A program made the translations under genes and the position numbers. DNA of 64,000 nt. It comes from Pseudophaeobacter sp. EL27 (GTDB taxonomy: Bacteria > Pseudomonadota > Alphaproteobacteria > Rhodobacterales > Rhodobacteraceae). Shown piece after piece: positions 52,196 through 61,708 of this stretch (the stretch's first letter is position 1; every line of letters starts with the position of its first letter). The DNA lies in assembly GCF_900313025.1 (NCBI RefSeq), contig NZ_OMPQ01000013.1, positions 62,001-126,000 of the forward strand, given 5' to 3'. The notes beneath the pieces were generated by a model. That model was not told where the DNA came from. It searched no databases and saw only the letters and a program-made list of their open reading frames with translations.

Positions 52196-52735
52196 ATGAG
52201 CGATTTAGCCTTTGACCATGCCCCCGTGGGCCTCGCCGTTTTGGAAAACCGTGTGATCAAGCGGTGCAATCTGCAGTTTGCAGCCACTTTCGGCGGCACA
52301 CCTGCGGATCACGCCGATGTGCTGATTGCCGAGCTCTACCCCAGCCAGGAAGATTACCATCGTATCGGCGAAGTGCTGCAACAGGACGAAGGCGCCAAAT
52401 CCGGCCTTTACAATGATGAACGCATTATGCGTCGCCAATCAGGCGAATTGTTCTGGTGCCGGGTACGGGGGCGCTCCATCAGCCCCGAGGACCCATTTCG
52501 CACTGGCGTCTGGTCCTTTGCCGATATTTCAGAGGACCGCCCCGTCGTTGGTCTCACCCCGCGTGAGCGCGAGGTGGCGATCCTGACTTGCAAGGGGCTC
52601 TCAGCCAAGGAAATCGGGCTGAAGCTGGATTTGTCCTATCGCACGATTGAAACGCATCGCGCCCATCTTTTGCAAAAATTCAACGCCCGCAAACTGCCCG
52701 AACTGGTGGCCAAGCTGAGCGGCATGCCGCTTTAA
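52196..52735 (+). CDS. PAS-LuxR family transcriptional regulator
   Basis: 179 residues from ATG 52196 with TAGGAG upstream. Residues ~5-110 form a PAS-like domain (HAPVGLAVLENRVIKRCNLQ, then SGELFWCRVRGRSISPEDPF); residues ~115-178 are a LuxR HTH (LTPREREVAILTCKGLSAKE, IGLKLDLSYRTIETHRAHL). It is divergent from the acyl-CoA synthetase with a 134-base spacer. A signal bound to the PAS domain probably alters DNA binding; the ligand is unknown. Confidence 0.9.
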   Translation: MSDLAFDHAPVGLAVLENRVIKRCNLQFAATFGGTPADHADVLIAELYPSQEDYHRIGEVLQQDEGAKSGLYNDERIMRRQSGELFWCRVRGRSISPEDPFRTGVWSFADISEDRPVVGLTPREREVAILTCKGLSAKEIGLKLDLSYRTIETHRAHLLQKFNARKLPELVAKLSGMPL

Positions 52736-52916
52736 CCGTTAGATATTGGCGAAAACTTTGGTGCAGAGATTGCGAATCCCGCCAAGCCCGCCCATTTTAT
52801 GCCCCAGATCGACAGCGCTTTCCTTGTGGTAAAGCTTCCCCTATAAGCGCTTCTAATTTCATGGCTGCCTATCTGGCAGACCAGTTGCAGACCTGTCGGA
52901 ACCGGCTGAGGACACA

Positions 52917-53408
52917 ATGACAAATAAAACGCACGAAGCAGATGTGGCATTCATCAAGGCCTTGGCCGAATTGCTGCGGGACAACGACCTGACCGAACTG
53001 GAGGTCAAGCGCGACTATAGCGAAGACGACAGCCTGAATGTGCGCGTCTCGCGTCAGGCCGTCGTGGCCGCGGCCGCCCCCGTTCAAGTGGCTGCCCCCG
53101 TGGCCGCCGCCGCACCTGCGGCAGCTCCTGCCCCTGCCGCCGCAGCGGCCCCTGCAGAAGATCCTGCCAGCCACCCCGGCGCTGTAACCTCGCCCATGGT
53201 CGGCACCGTCTACCTGCAGGCAGAGCCCGGCACCCCCGCCTTTATCAAGATCGGTGATCAGGTCAATGAGGGCGACACCCTGCTGATCGTCGAAGCGATG
53301 AAGACCATGAACCACATCCCGGCGCCAAAATCCGGTACCGTCAAGCGCATCCTGGTTGAAGATGGCGCCGCCGTCGAATTCGGATCTCCGCTGGCCATCA
53401 TCGAGTAA
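52917..53408 (+). CDS. accB: acetyl-CoA carboxylase biotin carboxyl carrier protein
   Basis: 163 residues: an N-terminal helical part ([20 protein letters not shown]), an Ala/Pro linker (~50-80) and a C-terminal biotinyl domain with [11 protein letters not shown] and [16 protein letters not shown], whose Lys carries biotin. It supplies the carboxylated biotin for malonyl-CoA synthesis in fatty acid formation. accC follows after 9 bases. Confidence 0.97.
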   Translation: MTNKTHEADVAFIKALAELLRDNDLTELEVKRDYSEDDSLNVRVSRQAVVAAAAPVQVAAPVAAAAPAAAPAPAAAAAPAEDPASHPGAVTSPMVGTVYLQAEPGTPAFIKIGDQVNEGDTLLIVEAMKTMNHIPAPKSGTVKRILVEDGAAVEFGSPLAIIE

Positions 53409-53417
53409 GGGCAGCCC

Positions 53418-54767
53418 ATGTTTGACAAGATCCTGATTGCCAACCGCGGAGAGATCGCGCTGCGCGTGATCCGGGCCTGCCGCGAGATGGGCATCAAATC
53501 GGTTGCGGTGCATTCCACCGCAGATGCCGATGCAATGCATGTGCGTATGGCCGATGAATCCGTTTGCATTGGCCCCCCTTCGGGCGCGCAAAGCTACCTG
53601 TCGATCCCGGCCATTATCTCGGCCTGTGAAATCACCGGTGCCCAAGCGGTGCATCCCGGCTATGGCTTTTTGTCCGAGAACGCCAACTTTGTGCAGATCA
53701 TCGAAGACCACGGGCTGACCTTTATCGGCCCCTCGGCGCAAGATATCCGCACCATGGGCGACAAGATCACCGCCAAGGACACCGCGCAGAAACTGGGTAT
53801 CCCGGTTGTGCCCGGCTCTGAGGGCGGCGTTCCCGATGTGGAAAGCGCCCGCAAAGCTGCTGCCGACATGGGATACCCTGTGATCATCAAAGCCACCGCC
53901 GGTGGTGGTGGGCGCGGTATGAAGGTGGCCACCTCGGCTGCTGATATTGACGTGGCTTTCTCCACCGCCCGCTCGGAAGCAAAAGCCGCCTTTGGCAATG
54001 ACGAAGTCTATATGGAGAAATACCTCCAGAAGCCGCGTCACATCGAAGTGCAGGTCTTTGGCGATGGCAAGGGCAATGGCGTGCATCTGGCGGAACGCGA
54101 CTGCTCGCTGCAGCGCCGCCACCAGAAGGTGTTTGAAGAGGCCCCCGGCCCCTGCATCACCCCCGAAGAGCGCGCCCGGATCGGCAAGATCTGTGCCGAT
54201 GCCGTTGGCGCCATGTCCTATTCCGGCGCCGGTACCGTTGAATTCCTCTATGAGGATGGCGAGTTCTATTTCATCGAGATGAACACCCGCCTTCAGGTGG
54301 AACATCCGGTGACCGAAGCGATTTTTGGTGTCGATCTGGTCCGTGAACAAATCCGCGTCGCCGCTGGCCTGCCGCTGTCCTTCACTCAGGACGATCTGCA
54401 GATCAACGGACACTCGATCGAGGTGCGGATCAACGCTGAAAAGCTGCCGAACTTTGCCCCCTGCCCCGGCAAGATCACCGCCTACCACGCCCCTGGTGGG
54501 CTGGGCGTGCGGATGGATTCTGCACTGTATGATGGCTATTCGATCCCGCCCTATTACGACAGCCTCATTGGCAAGCTGATCGTACATGGCCGCGATCGCC
54601 CCGAGGCACTGGCGCGTCTCAGCCGCGCCCTGGGCGAGCTGATCGTCGACGGCATCGATACCACTGTACCGCTGTTCCATGCCCTGTTGGCCGAGCCTGA
54701 CGTACAGTCCGGCGACTATGGGATACACTGGCTGGAGCGCTGGCTGGAAGAAAACCTCGGGGGCTGA
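53418..54767 (+). CDS. accC: acetyl-CoA carboxylase biotin carboxylase subunit
   Basis: 449 residues. [20 protein letters not shown] opens the N-domain; [16 protein letters not shown] is the ATP-grasp Gly loop; [40 protein letters not shown] and [20 protein letters not shown] complete the active site. It carboxylates biotin on AccB using ATP and bicarbonate. Gap to accB is 9 bases; a terminator follows. Confidence 0.98.
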   Translation: MFDKILIANRGEIALRVIRACREMGIKSVAVHSTADADAMHVRMADESVCIGPPSGAQSYLSIPAIISACEITGAQAVHPGYGFLSENANFVQIIEDHGLTFIGPSAQDIRTMGDKITAKDTAQKLGIPVVPGSEGGVPDVESARKAAADMGYPVIIKATAGGGGRGMKVATSAADIDVAFSTARSEAKAAFGNDEVYMEKYLQKPRHIEVQVFGDGKGNGVHLAERDCSLQRRHQKVFEEAPGPCITPEERARIGKICADAVGAMSYSGAGTVEFLYEDGEFYFIEMNTRLQVEHPVTEAIFGVDLVREQIRVAAGLPLSFTQDDLQINGHSIEVRINAEKLPNFAPCPGKITAYHAPGGLGVRMDSALYDGYSIPPYYDSLIGKLIVHGRDRPEALARLSRALGELIVDGIDTTVPLFHALLAEPDVQSGDYGIHWLERWLEENLGG

Positions 54768-54781
54768 TCCCCGATAGAACT

Positions 54782-54812
54782 GGGGCGCTCTGCAACAGAG
54801 CGCCCCTTTTTA
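54782..54812 (+). terminator. terminator of accBC
   Basis: GGGGCGCTCTG-CAAC-AGAGCGCCCC is a perfect stem followed by TTTTT, 15 bases beyond the accC stop. Confidence 0.93.
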
Positions 54813-54868
54813 CATTGATCACACGCCTTTCATGCCGCCTTTCCCTCCCTCGTTGTTCAGGCAAATTG

Positions 54869-55501
54869 ATGACCCTCACTCCGGATCTTTTGCTGCATGC
54901 CTATTCCATCGGTGTTTTTCCGATGGCCGAGCACCGCGAAGATGATGAGATCTTTTGGGTCGACCCCAAACAGCGCGGCATCTTTCCGATTGATCAGTTC
55001 CATATCTCCCGCTCCCTGGCCAAAACCATTCGCCGAAGCGCCTATGTGATTTCGGTAAACCGCGCCTTTGCCGAAGTGGTTCAAGCCTGCGCCGACCGCG
55101 AAGAGACCTGGATCAATGGTGAGATTTTTGACCGTTACCTCGATCTGCACGCTATGGGACATGCCCATTCGCTAGAGGTCTGGGATCAGGATCGGCTGGT
55201 GGGGGGCGTTTATGGCGTCTCTCTGGGGGGCGGCTTTTTTGGCGAGAGCATGTTTTCGCGCCAGCGCGATACGTCCAAAATTGCTCTGGCCTATCTGATG
55301 GATCGGCTGCGCCAAGCCGGGTTTCACCTCTGCGATACTCAGTTCCTGACCCCACATCTTGCCTCCCTAGGGGCGGTAGAGATCAGCCGCGCGGCCTATA
55401 AGGCGCGGTTGCACGCAGCGCTGGAGGTTGAGGCGGATTTTGACGCGCCTCAGTTGCCTTCGCCTGCACTGCTGTTGCAGCGAATGACCCAGACATCGTA
55501 A
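54869..55501 (+). CDS. aat: leucyl/phenylalanyl-tRNA--protein transferase
   Basis: 210 residues from ATG 54869. LLLHAYSIGVFPMAEHREDD and FWVDPKQRGIFPIDQFHIS open it; GHAHSLEVWDQDRLVGGVYG, then LGGGFFGESMFSRQRDTSKI and FHLCDTQFLTPHLASLGAVE are Aat motifs. It adds Leu or Phe to proteins with N-terminal Arg or Lys, marking them for ClpAP. Its last 52 bases overlap the end of the DUF2155 gene on the other strand. Confidence 0.95.
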   Translation: MTLTPDLLLHAYSIGVFPMAEHREDDEIFWVDPKQRGIFPIDQFHISRSLAKTIRRSAYVISVNRAFAEVVQACADREETWINGEIFDRYLDLHAMGHAHSLEVWDQDRLVGGVYGVSLGGGFFGESMFSRQRDTSKIALAYLMDRLRQAGFHLCDTQFLTPHLASLGAVEISRAAYKARLHAALEVEADFDAPQLPSPALLLQRMTQTS

Positions 55502-55860
55502 CGGGCGTGATCCAGCGCCGAAAGCGCCGGGCTAGAGGCAATCATCCAGCCGTCAAAAAACACTTCGCCGTTCAGCGGATCCCGAATGGTGAGATAGGCA
55601 TAGGCATCGCCGGTCGGGTTGGCTGCCGGATAGCGGCATTCGGTCAAGGTGACGATCAGACCATAAATCTCGGCGCTGCCACCGATCTGGACTTCGACAT
55701 CGGTATTGTGGCCGTTGACCTTATCCAAGCCCCGCAAAACAGCCGAAACACCGCGCTCCGCCGGTTCCTGCGCTGCAACCGGCGCCCCCAGGGTAAGCGC
55801 GGTCGCCAAACCAAGGGAGAGCCCGCGAAACAGGCCAGACATGCCAGCGACAGAAATCAC
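55450..55860 (-). CDS. DUF2155 periplasmic protein
   Basis: 136 residues with a signal peptide (LFRGLSLGLATALTLGAPVAA) and the DUF2155 core: AVLRGLDKVNGHNTDVEVQI, LTECRYPAANPTGDAYAYL and GWMIASSPALSALDHARYDV. Two Cys may pair in the periplasm. The start could be GTG 55860, which overlaps the MlaD-like stop (GTGA), or ATG 55842. The family has no proven function but commonly stands beside MlaD and NDUFA12 genes in alphaproteobacteria. Confidence 0.9.
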   Translation of the reverse strand: MISVAGMSGLFRGLSLGLATALTLGAPVAAQEPAERGVSAVLRGLDKVNGHNTDVEVQIGGSAEIYGLIVTLTECRYPAANPTGDAYAYLTIRDPLNGEVFFDGWMIASSPALSALDHARYDVWVIRCNSSAGEGN

Positions 55861-56309
55861 GAGTCGCCCCCGCTGCCCGAGACAAATTTCACCAGCAGCG
55901 AAATCAGGCTGACCGCGCCCTGCGTGTCTAGCACTTCATCGCCGGGTTCAAAGTTGAAGGGGGAACCACCTGGCATCACCTCGACAAAATTGCCGCCCAG
56001 CAACCCTTCCGAGGAAATGATCACCGAGCTGTCATCCGGCACCTCGATCCCCTCCAGAACCGAGAAACTGGTATCCGCCCGGAAGGTCTCTGCGTTCAGC
56101 TCGACCCCGGTGACAGTGCCGATCTTCACCCCAGCCAGGCGGACATCCGTGCCCACACCAACCCCTTCGAGCGAGCGGAAAGAGGCCGTGAGCTCATAAC
56201 CGCTGCTGCCTGTGGACAGCCCCGCGACCTGGCCTGCATAGACCGCGAACCCAATGGCCGCAGCCAAAACCAGCCCGCCTGTCAGAACTTCTGTTGTGTT
56301 TTGCGACAT
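55857..56309 (-). CDS. MlaD-like (MCE-domain) outer-membrane lipid transport protein
   Basis: 150 residues from ATG 56309 (MSQNTTEVLTG). A signal anchor (LTGGLVLAAAIGFAVYAGQV) is followed by a single MCE domain with YELTASFRSLEGVGVGTDVR, LAGVKIGTVTGVEL and SEGLLGGNFVEVMPGG. Family members form hexamers in the Mla pathway that moves phospholipids between membranes. The associated permease and ATPase are not in this window. Confidence 0.9.
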   Translation of the reverse strand: MSQNTTEVLTGGLVLAAAIGFAVYAGQVAGLSTGSSGYELTASFRSLEGVGVGTDVRLAGVKIGTVTGVELNAETFRADTSFSVLEGIEVPDDSSVIISSEGLLGGNFVEVMPGGSPFNFEPGDEVLDTQGAVSLISLLVKFVSGSGGDS

Positions 56310-56411
56310 CGCGTCTCTGCCTAGATCAATGGGTCTAAAAAGGGAAAGGACCAAAGAGCCATCTCGCTCTTGGGTCCATTAATATATATACGATCGGCCC
56401 TGGGGAGAGGC

Positions 56412-56798
56412 CTATTCCGGCACCCAGGCCTCATAGTCGCTCCGCGGCGCCGGGCTGCCCCCGCTGCGGATCGAGCCTGCAGGCGCATAGGCCTTCAGCG
56501 TGCCCGTCAGGTTTTCCTGATGCGGCTTTTCCCACTCCTTGTGGACCAGCGGCTTTTTGCTGGGCAGCTCATCAAAGGTGCGGTGCAGCCAGCCATGCCA
56601 ATCCGCACTAATGCGCGAGGCTTCGACTTCGCCGTTAAAGATCACCCAACGACGGCTGTCATCGGCGTTGTGGTAAAACACATTGCCCTGATCATCCTCT
56701 CCCACCTTGATCCCTTTGCGGGCGGTGAAGATCTGAGTATTCAGCGTCTGACCATTCCACCAGGTCACAGCGCGCAAAAGAGTGTTCAGGATTCCCAT
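56412..56798 (-). CDS. NDUFA12-like supernumerary complex I subunit
   Basis: 128 residues from ATG 56798 ([20 protein letters not shown]). [29 protein letters not shown] and [19 protein letters not shown], then [17 protein letters not shown] are diagnostic of NDUFA12/B17.2. In alphaproteobacteria this is an accessory subunit of NADH:ubiquinone oxidoreductase located outside the nuo operon, as here. It precedes the MlaD-like gene on the same strand by 102 bases. Confidence 0.95.
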   Translation of the reverse strand: MGILNTLLRAVTWWNGQTLNTQIFTARKGIKVGEDDQGNVFYHNADDSRRWVIFNGEVEASRISADWHGWLHRTFDELPSKKPLVHKEWEKPHQENLTGTLKAYAPAGSIRSGGSPAPRSDYEAWVPE

Positions 56799-56911
56799 GA
56801 ATGCCTCCGAAGATTTCCCTATCCGTATGACGTAAATTCCTGCCAAGGTCCAGTGGCTTGCAGCGGCATCCACTGGCCTTGGCAGGTTTTGGCAAGACTA
56901 ACCGGAGAGCC

Positions 56912-57475
56912 TTAAGTTTCAGTAGCCTCGGTCAGCTGTTCACAAAAGGTCAACCGGTTGCCAAAGGGATCGGTCAGCGTGATCTGCAGCCCCCAGGGCA
57001 CGGTTTCAATACCCGGGTTCAGACTGGGGTAATCCTTGGCCTGCAGCTCGGCATGGAAAGCTTTCACTTGTTGCATCGGAATGAAACACCGCCCACCGGG
57101 GGTGGCATCTCCGTGATGCTCGCTCACATGCAGCAAGCAGCTGGAGCGTGAGATCTGCTGATAAAGTGGTAGATGAGCCGCATGCCGGTGCTCCCAATCA
57201 ACGCGAAAGCCCAGGTAGTCGATGTAAAAGGCCTGCGCCTTGTCGCTATCAAAGCTACGGATGATCGGGATCGCCGGGCTGATCGGAATGGCCGGATCCG
57301 GTGAAGACCCAGAGGATCTTGCCGTGATCTGAGCCGCCAGCACATTCCAGTCCGGCAGATCAAATTGTCGCGCCACCAGTTCCAGCACCTGTGAATGAGA
57401 AAGCTTCAGCCCCTGCTCTGCCAAAGAGCTCCGCAGAGTTTTTGCCATGGCCTTGGCATCGGTAAAATTGCGCAT
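56912..57475 (-). CDS. glyoxalase-superfamily protein with N-terminal extension
   Basis: 187 residues. Residues ~1-50 (FTDAKAMAKTLRSSLAEQGL, then SQVLELVARQFDLPDWNVLA) form a helical domain seen in many such proteins; from ~68 the VOC fold reads IPIIRSFDSDKAQAFYIDYL, HVSEHHGDATPGG and ITLTDPFGNRLTF. The His/Glu metal set is partly visible. The gene may give resistance to or convert a small molecule; substrate unknown. Confidence 0.82.
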   Translation of the reverse strand: MRNFTDAKAMAKTLRSSLAEQGLKLSHSQVLELVARQFDLPDWNVLAAQITARSSGSSPDPAIPISPAIPIIRSFDSDKAQAFYIDYLGFRVDWEHRHAAHLPLYQQISRSSCLLHVSEHHGDATPGGRCFIPMQQVKAFHAELQAKDYPSLNPGIETVPWGLQITLTDPFGNRLTFCEQLTEATET

Positions 57476-57672
57476 TGCGCCTGTCCTTTTGCAACGGGAG
57501 AACCAGCTGTCAGCGCGCGCGTTACCTCAAGATCTCCCTGCATGGAAAGACGAAGTGCTTGGAAAGATTGATATGTTCACCCTGTCAGAAACGACTGCGC
57601 GCGGCAGGCCATATCAGCCTGCCGCCTTTCTAGCCCCAAAACATCAAAAGGACAATCTGGTAGTCGACTAAA

Positions 57673-58044
57673 TCAGGTGGTTTTAGGCGCCAAAGCGGTC
57701 ACTTCAATCTCGATACGATACTTGGGATCGATCAACCCGGTCTCAATCATGGTCGCCGCAGGTGGGTTGGCACCAAAGACCTCTGCCAGCATCGGCCAGC
57801 AGGCCTCAAACTCATGGCGATCCGGCAGGTAATAGGTCACCCGCACCACTTCTGCAAAACCACTCCCACCCTCTTGCAGCGCCTTACCAATGATCTCCAG
57901 AGCCGAGCGGCACTGGCTGACCACATCCTCGCCCTGCCCCACGGTACCGGCCACATGCACAAAACCGCCCGCGACCACGGCACGGCAATAGCCAACTTTC
58001 TTTTCAAACTCGCCGCCCGACGAAATACGCGTGATCCTGGCCAT
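57673..58044 (-). CDS. RidA family protein (second copy)
   Basis: 123 residues with RidA landmarks: YCRAVVAGGFVHVAGTVGQG, QCRSALEIIGKALQEGGSGF, EVVRVTYYLPDRHEFEACW and NPPAATMIETGLIDPKYRIE. It differs clearly from the copy at 30131 and belongs to another subgroup (RACT...IRIE-type end). Enamine or imine deaminase activity is the family role. Alone between the glyoxalase gene and a dispersed repeat. Confidence 0.9.
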   Translation of the reverse strand: MARITRISSGGEFEKKVGYCRAVVAGGFVHVAGTVGQGEDVVSQCRSALEIIGKALQEGGSGFAEVVRVTYYLPDRHEFEACWPMLAEVFGANPPAATMIETGLIDPKYRIEIEVTALAPKTT

Positions 58045-58057
58045 TAGTGATCCTTTT

Positions 58058-58119
58058 CATTTGGCCCCAAATATCCTGGGGGTGAGGGCCCAGCGGGCCC
58101 GAGGGGGCAAAGCCCCCCT
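58058..58119 (+). repeat. dispersed roseobacter intergenic repeat, copy C
   Basis: CATTTGGCCCCAAATATCCT then GGGGGTGA, hairpin GGGCCC-AGC-GGGCCC and second hairpin GGGGGC-AAA-GCCCCCC. First-hairpin arms differ from copies A and B yet still pair. Confidence 0.75.
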
Positions 58120-58133
58120 CCTCTTCTGATAAA

Positions 58134-58166
58134 CAAAAAATGGCCGATGTCGCAAGACATCGGCCA
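58134..58166 (-). terminator. terminator of clpX
   Basis: Read on the - strand, TGGCCGATGTC-TTGC-GACATCGGCCA is followed by TTTTTT, 38 bases beyond the clpX stop. Confidence 0.92.
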
Positions 58167-58203
58167 CTCCCAAAAGGTACTTTTAAACCTTTAACTCAGA
58201 GAC

Positions 58204-59472
58204 TTAACTCGCCGAAGCAGGCTCTTTTTCCGCATCTGTGTGGATCATCAGGGGCTGTGCATCAGAGGTCACCGCCTCCTCATTGACCACCACTTTGGTT
58301 ACGCTTTCCATTCCCGGCAGCTCAAACATGGTTTCCAAGAGCAGATCCTCAAGGATGGAACGCAGACCACGGGCACCGGTTTTCCGCTCAATCGCCCGCT
58401 TGGCAATCGCGCTCAGCGCCTCATCGGTAAAGTCCAACTCGGTCTCTTCCAGCTCAAACAGGCGCTGATACTGTTTCACCAGCGCGTTCTTGGGCTTGGT
58501 GAGAATGGTCACCAGGGCATCTTCGTCCAGATCTTCCAGCGTTGCCAGAACCGGCAGACGGCCAACAAATTCCGGGATCAGACCAAATTTCAGCAGATCT
58601 TCAGGCTCCAGCTCCTGGAAGATCTCCCCAACACCGCGGTCATCATTGTTGCGCACATCAGCCCCAAAGCCCATAGCAGAGCCCTTGCCGCGCTGTGCGA
58701 TGATGCGATCCAGACCGGCAAAGGCGCCACCACAGATGAACAGGATGTTGGTGGTATCCACCTGCAGGAATTCCTGCTGCGGATGCTTGCGACCGCCCTG
58801 AGGCGGGACCGAAGCAACCGTGCCTTCCATCAGTTTCAGCAGCGCCTGCTGCACGCCCTCGCCCGAAACGTCACGGGTAATCGAGGGGTTTTCCGATTTA
58901 CGGGTGATCTTGTCGACTTCGTCAATATAGACGATGCCACGCTGCGCGCGCTCGACATTGTATTCCGAGGCCTGAAGCAGTTTCAGGATGATGTTCTCGA
59001 CATCCTCGCCCACATAACCAGCCTCGGTCAATGTGGTGGCATCGGCCATGGTAAAGGGCACGTCCAGGATCCGCGCCAGGGTCTGGGCCAGCAGGGTCTT
59101 ACCACAGCCAGTGGGACCAATCAGCAGGATATTGGATTTTGCCAGTTCGATGTCATTACCGGCCTTCTGCGCATGGTTCAGACGCTTGTAGTGGTTGTGC
59201 ACCGCCACAGACAGAACCTTCTTCGCCATGGCCTGACCAATCACATAGTCATCCAGAACTTCGCAGATATCTTTGGGGCTGGGCACACCATCGGTTGCCT
59301 TCAGGCCGCTGGCCTTGGTTTCTTCACGGATAATATCCATGCAAAGCTCAACGCATTCGTCACAGATGAACACGGTGGGGCCCGCAATCAGTTTACGTAC
59401 CTCATGTTGGCTTTTGCCACAAAAGCTGCAGTAAAGCGTGTTCTTGCTGTCGCCACTCGAATTCGTCGCCAT
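58204..59472 (-). CDS. clpX: ATP-dependent Clp protease ATP-binding subunit ClpX
   Basis: 422 residues: a zinc-binding domain ([18 protein letters not shown], then CDECVELC), Walker [21 protein letters not shown], Walker [16 protein letters not shown], arginine-rich and sensor regions ([36 protein letters not shown]). It unfolds substrates for ClpP. It lies 144 bases downstream of clpP on the same strand, the usual arrangement. Confidence 0.98.
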   Translation of the reverse strand: MATNSSGDSKNTLYCSFCGKSQHEVRKLIAGPTVFICDECVELCMDIIREETKASGLKATDGVPSPKDICEVLDDYVIGQAMAKKVLSVAVHNHYKRLNHAQKAGNDIELAKSNILLIGPTGCGKTLLAQTLARILDVPFTMADATTLTEAGYVGEDVENIILKLLQASEYNVERAQRGIVYIDEVDKITRKSENPSITRDVSGEGVQQALLKLMEGTVASVPPQGGRKHPQQEFLQVDTTNILFICGGAFAGLDRIIAQRGKGSAMGFGADVRNNDDRGVGEIFQELEPEDLLKFGLIPEFVGRLPVLATLEDLDEDALVTILTKPKNALVKQYQRLFELEETELDFTDEALSAIAKRAIERKTGARGLRSILEDLLLETMFELPGMESVTKVVVNEEAVTSDAQPLMIHTDAEKEPASAS

Positions 59473-59616
59473 GGTCTACCTTTCAGTCCGCTCGCAGGGC
59501 CGGTTTCTCCGGGCGCCGCGCCTATCAGTCAGCTTATGACAGCCCATCGGCGGCCACAATGTCAAAATATGTGCCCCGCTAATACCGGGGCACATGTTGT
59601 CTCTAAAAGGCGAGCC

Positions 59617-60249
59617 TTAGCTCTCCTCGTCGTCACCCTTGGCGCGGTTCTCAACGATCTCATCAATCAGACCAAAGGCTTTGGCCTCTTCAGGATCCAT
59701 AAAGTTGTCGCGCTCCAGCGCCGCTTCTACCTTTTCCAGCTCCTGGCCGGTGTGCTTGACGTAGATTTCGTTCAAGCGACGCTTGAGTTTCAGCGTCTCT
59801 TCGGCGTGGATCATGATGTCGGTGGCCTGGCCCTGGAAGCCACCAGAAGGCTGGTGCACCATGACGCGGGAATTGGGCAGCGAGAAGCGCATGCCTTTTT
59901 CACCAGCGGTCAGCAGCAAAGAGCCCATCGAGGCCGCCTGGCCGATAACCAGGGTTGATACCTTGGGTTTGATGTACTGCATGGTGTCGTAAATCGACAG
60001 ACCAGAGGTCACAACGCCACCGGGGGAGTTGATATACATCGAGATTTCTTTTGAAGGATTCTCGGCCTCAAGGTGCAGAAGCTGTGCCACGATCAGCGAG
60101 GACATGCCGTCATGCACCGGACCGTTGAGGAAGATAATCCGCTCCTTCAGCAGGCGGGAAAAGATATCATAGGCCCGCTCACCCCGGCTGGTCTGTTCGA
60201 CCACCATGGGCACGAGGGTATTCATATAAGTTTCTCTGGGATCAATCAT
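59617..60249 (-). CDS. clpP: ATP-dependent Clp protease proteolytic subunit ClpP
   Basis: About 210 residues. Catalytic Ser is in [19 protein letters not shown], His in [14 protein letters not shown], Asp in [18 protein letters not shown]. The N-terminal [18 protein letters not shown] and [18 protein letters not shown] are usual. I chose ATG 60249 ([15 protein letters not shown]) preceded by CAGG; ATG 60225 is the alternative. It makes the 14-subunit chamber fed by ClpX. Confidence 0.97.
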   Translation of the reverse strand: MIDPRETYMNTLVPMVVEQTSRGERAYDIFSRLLKERIIFLNGPVHDGMSSLIVAQLLHLEAENPSKEISMYINSPGGVVTSGLSIYDTMQYIKPKVSTLVIGQAASMGSLLLTAGEKGMRFSLPNSRVMVHQPSGGFQGQATDIMIHAEETLKLKRRLNEIYVKHTGQELEKVEAALERDNFMDPEEAKAFGLIDEIVENRAKGDDEES

Positions 60250-60595
60250 GCGAACCTGCCTGCGTTGTGTTATGTCCGGTACCATACCAGACAGAGTATT
60301 ACCTGAGTCTTAGTATCGCCCTCTTGGGCCTGCAAGAGGTGGCATTTGTTTTTACCGCTCTGTTCCCCCTCCGCCCCCAAGGAATTGCCATCTGTGACAC
60401 AGGTGTCGCAAAACATCCGAACGCTGTCGTTATTTCAGGGCTATTTGCCGCGCAGGCACAGTAAACGCACTATAGAAAAGGTCAAAGACGCGGCCGTGCC
60501 ATGATGTCGCAAATCGCATCCTGTCGATAGTTTACCACTACAGCCAGCTTCTTGCCTCAGCGGATTCTCCCCGCGCTTTGCAACAGGACACAGCC
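60250..60595. other. divergent spacer between clpP and the GlxA-type regulator
   Basis: About 346 bases between outward-facing genes. The half near clpP should hold its promoter. I see no gene, no convincing palindrome and no strong terminator in it. Confidence 0.4.
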
Positions 60596-61603
60596 ATGAC
60601 AGATGATAATTTTGTTCAAAAAGGTGCATCTGCCACCCTGGCGGTTCCGCATTCAGGTGCGCCACAGGATTTTTACTTCCACTTGCTGCCCAAAGCCACG
60701 ATGCTGCCAGTGGCCGCAGCAATCGAACCCCTGCGCATTGCCAATCAGGTCACCAACTCAAAACTCTATCGCTGGTTCATTCTGACAGAGGACGGCGAAC
60801 CGATCCGTTGCTCCAACGGAATGATGATCACCCCGGACATGGCGCTGCAGCCGATGCCTGCGGATGCCCTGGGGTTTGTCTGCGCCGGGGTTGAACCGCA
60901 ATCCACTGCGGGGGATGCCACCTTGAACTGGCTGCGCCGCGAAAGCCGCTTTGGTCGCTCGATAGGTGGGATCTGTACCGGCGCCTTTGCCCTGGCCCAG
61001 GCCGGATTGATCCGCGATCAGGCCTTTACGCTGCACTGGGAAAACCAACCTGGTTTTCAGGAGAGCTATCCTGACCTTGCGCCCTCGGCCAATAGTTTTG
61101 AGATCAGCGGAACCTTGATGACCTGTGGCGGTGGCAATGCCGCGACCGATCTGATGCTCAACCTGATCGAAGCACGTCATGGCAAACAACTGGCAATCAT
61201 CGTGGCCGATATGTGCCTGCATGTGCGCTCCGGTGGACAGGCCACACCGCAGAAATCCAACTATGCGGTGGCCATCGGCAGCCGCAACCAGCGGCTGTTG
61301 AATGCCTTGCAACTGATGCAATCCGCCATCGAGGACCCGCTCTCGATAGGAGAGTTGTGTGAGCAGCTCGATATCTCGCGGCGCCAGTTGGAGCGCCTGT
61401 TCTCGCGCTATCTGGATCAAAGCCCGATGCATGTCTATTTTGACATGCGTCTTGCCCATGCCTTTGCCCTGATGAATGAAACCGCGATGAGCGTTACCGA
61501 AATCGCCCTCGCCTCCGGTTTCAACAGCTCGACGCATTTCTCACGCCAGTTCAAACGAAAATTTGGGGCTTCGCCGCATTTTTTCCGCAAAGGTTGGAAC
61601 TAG
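60596..61603 (+). CDS. GlxA-family (DJ-1/AraC) transcriptional regulator
   Basis: 335 residues from ATG 60596 with AGGACA upstream. The N-terminal DJ-1/PfpI domain shows FYFHLLPKATMLPVAAAIEP and IGGICTGAFALAQAGL, with the Cys of the elbow. The C-terminal AraC domain has ISRRQLERLFSRYLDQSPMH and VTEIALASGFNSSTHFSRQF. Regulators of this group often control amine or amino-acid use (GbdR, ArgR types); the target here is unknown. A strong terminator follows. Confidence 0.9.
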   Translation: MTDDNFVQKGASATLAVPHSGAPQDFYFHLLPKATMLPVAAAIEPLRIANQVTNSKLYRWFILTEDGEPIRCSNGMMITPDMALQPMPADALGFVCAGVEPQSTAGDATLNWLRRESRFGRSIGGICTGAFALAQAGLIRDQAFTLHWENQPGFQESYPDLAPSANSFEISGTLMTCGGGNAATDLMLNLIEARHGKQLAIIVADMCLHVRSGGQATPQKSNYAVAIGSRNQRLLNALQLMQSAIEDPLSIGELCEQLDISRRQLERLFSRYLDQSPMHVYFDMRLAHAFALMNETAMSVTEIALASGFNSSTHFSRQFKRKFGASPHFFRKGWN

Positions 61604-61625
61604 AGACAGCGCTTAGCAGGAATGG

Positions 61626-61660
61626 AAAAGGCCGCAGTAGCGCCCACTGCGGCCTTTTCC
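61626..61660. terminator. bidirectional terminator between the regulator and methyltransferase genes
   Basis: AAAAGGCCGCAGT pairs with ACTGCGGCCTTTT over AGCGCCC. It separates the two converging genes. Confidence 0.9.
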
Positions 61661-61708
61661 TATTCAAATCAGGTCAATTGCCATCGCGGATGGAGGCAGA
61701 CACCTCGC

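Noticed and set aside
52869-54728. 619-codon - strand frame opposite accBC
   Set aside because: Antisense to the conserved accB and accC genes; translation only mirrors their codon bias.
58240-59958. 572-codon + strand frame opposite clpX and clpP
   Set aside because: It spans two genes and the terminator-side gap antisense; no domain.
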